In this document: in pieces, positions 15,469-15,587 of the stretch
How the letters are laid out: every line of letters starts with the position of its first letter
Position numbering within the stretch: the stretch's first letter is position 1
DNA from: an uncultured Collinsella sp.
Lineage (GTDB): Bacteria; Actinomycetota; Coriobacteriia; Coriobacteriales; Coriobacteriaceae
Assembly: GCA_958415625.1 (NCBI GenBank)
Contig: CATYZI010000046.1
Span: forward strand, 1-15,587
Length of the DNA: 15,587 nt
Reading direction: 5' to 3'
Position numbers and translations under genes: made by a program
The notes under the pieces: generated by a model
Told to the model about the DNA's origin: nothing
Databases searched by the model: none
The model's input: only the letters and a program-made list of their open reading frames with translations

Positions 15469-15525
15469 CGAGGCACCCTCCTCCTACGCCCGGCAACGCG
15501 TCAAGCCGTTTTCACATTCAGACAG

Positions 15526-15554
15526 ATTATACGGCGCGTGGGATCCCCGTTTTG
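15526..15554 (-). promoter_or_regulatory. Promoter of the ferredoxin gene
   Basis: A perfect TATAAT on the minus strand occupies 15531-15526, giving a predicted start near 15519 and a leader of about 50 bases. The -35 position (15554-15549, 17-base spacer) reads CAAAAC, which is poor, so the promoter may need an activator or be recognised mainly through its -10 box. Confidence 0.55.
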
Positions 15555-15564
15555 GTGCACCAAA
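15551..15564. promoter_or_regulatory. Perfect 14-bp palindrome over the -35 region of the ferredoxin gene
   Basis: TTTGGTGCACCAAA is self-complementary and overlaps the expected -35 hexamer of the TATAAT promoter just downstream on the minus strand. Its position fits a repressor blocking the polymerase or an activator compensating for the weak -35. The half-site TTTGGT also occurs, with different spacing, in the palindrome before the hydrogenase operon. The regulator is not encoded in the window as far as I can tell. Confidence 0.55.
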
Positions 15565-15587
15565 CACCCCAATGCGCCCACCCTGCG

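Overview
The window reads as chromosomal DNA of a GC-rich, Gram-positive, anaerobic gut-type bacterium, most likely an actinobacterium of the class Coriobacteriia (Collinsella-like). This is an inference from gene content and style: strong GGAGG-type ribosome sites, GTG starts, a group A [FeFe] hydrogenase, a PTS/GH4 sugar operon and an EFR1-type ferredoxin protein. No rRNA, tRNA, CRISPR array, phage gene or complete insertion sequence is visible.

Layout. At 102-2243 (+) lies a YgiQ-type radical SAM protein. It meets, tail to tail and sharing the palindromic stop tetranucleotide CTAG, a CPBP intramembrane protease (2240-3151, -). Upstream of the protease is a small RelB/DinJ-like antitoxin without a toxin (3186-3389, -), followed by a 215-base gap holding two strong inverted repeats. 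Next comes a tight four-gene operon on the minus strand (9683 down to 3605): a flavoprotein joining a NuoF-type iron-sulfur domain to a GltD-like NAD(P)H oxidoreductase, a multi-cluster [FeFe] hydrogenase, a predicted Tat-exported lipoprotein solute-binding protein, and a single polypeptide carrying both permease and a shortened ATPase of an ABC importer. Genes overlap or are separated by 2-3 bases, so redox enzyme and importer are probably co-expressed.

From 14427 down to 9940 (-) lies an alpha-glucoside utilisation operon: EIIA-Glc, a LicT/BglG-type PRD antiterminator, an EIICB sugar permease and a GH4 6-phospho-alpha-glucosidase, closed by a strong hairpin at 9871-9906. The sugar would be imported and phosphorylated by EIIA/EIICB and hydrolysed by the GH4 enzyme, while the antiterminator senses PTS phosphorylation. 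The leader upstream of EIIA can form two mutually exclusive RNA hairpins, one resembling a ribonucleic antiterminator (RAT), so that is where the antiterminator may act. Last, 14707-15468 (-) encodes a flavodoxin/2x[4Fe-4S] protein, with a perfect TATAAT upstream and a perfect 14-base palindrome over the -35 region.

Most worth a second look: (1) the hydrogenase-importer operon with its domain-shuffled flavoprotein and compact permease-ATPase fusion; (2) the switch-like leader of the sugar operon; (3) the palindromes in front of the hydrogenase operon and the ferredoxin gene; (4) the orphan antitoxin with a doubly structured leader. Functions are assigned by reading motifs by eye; no database search was possible.
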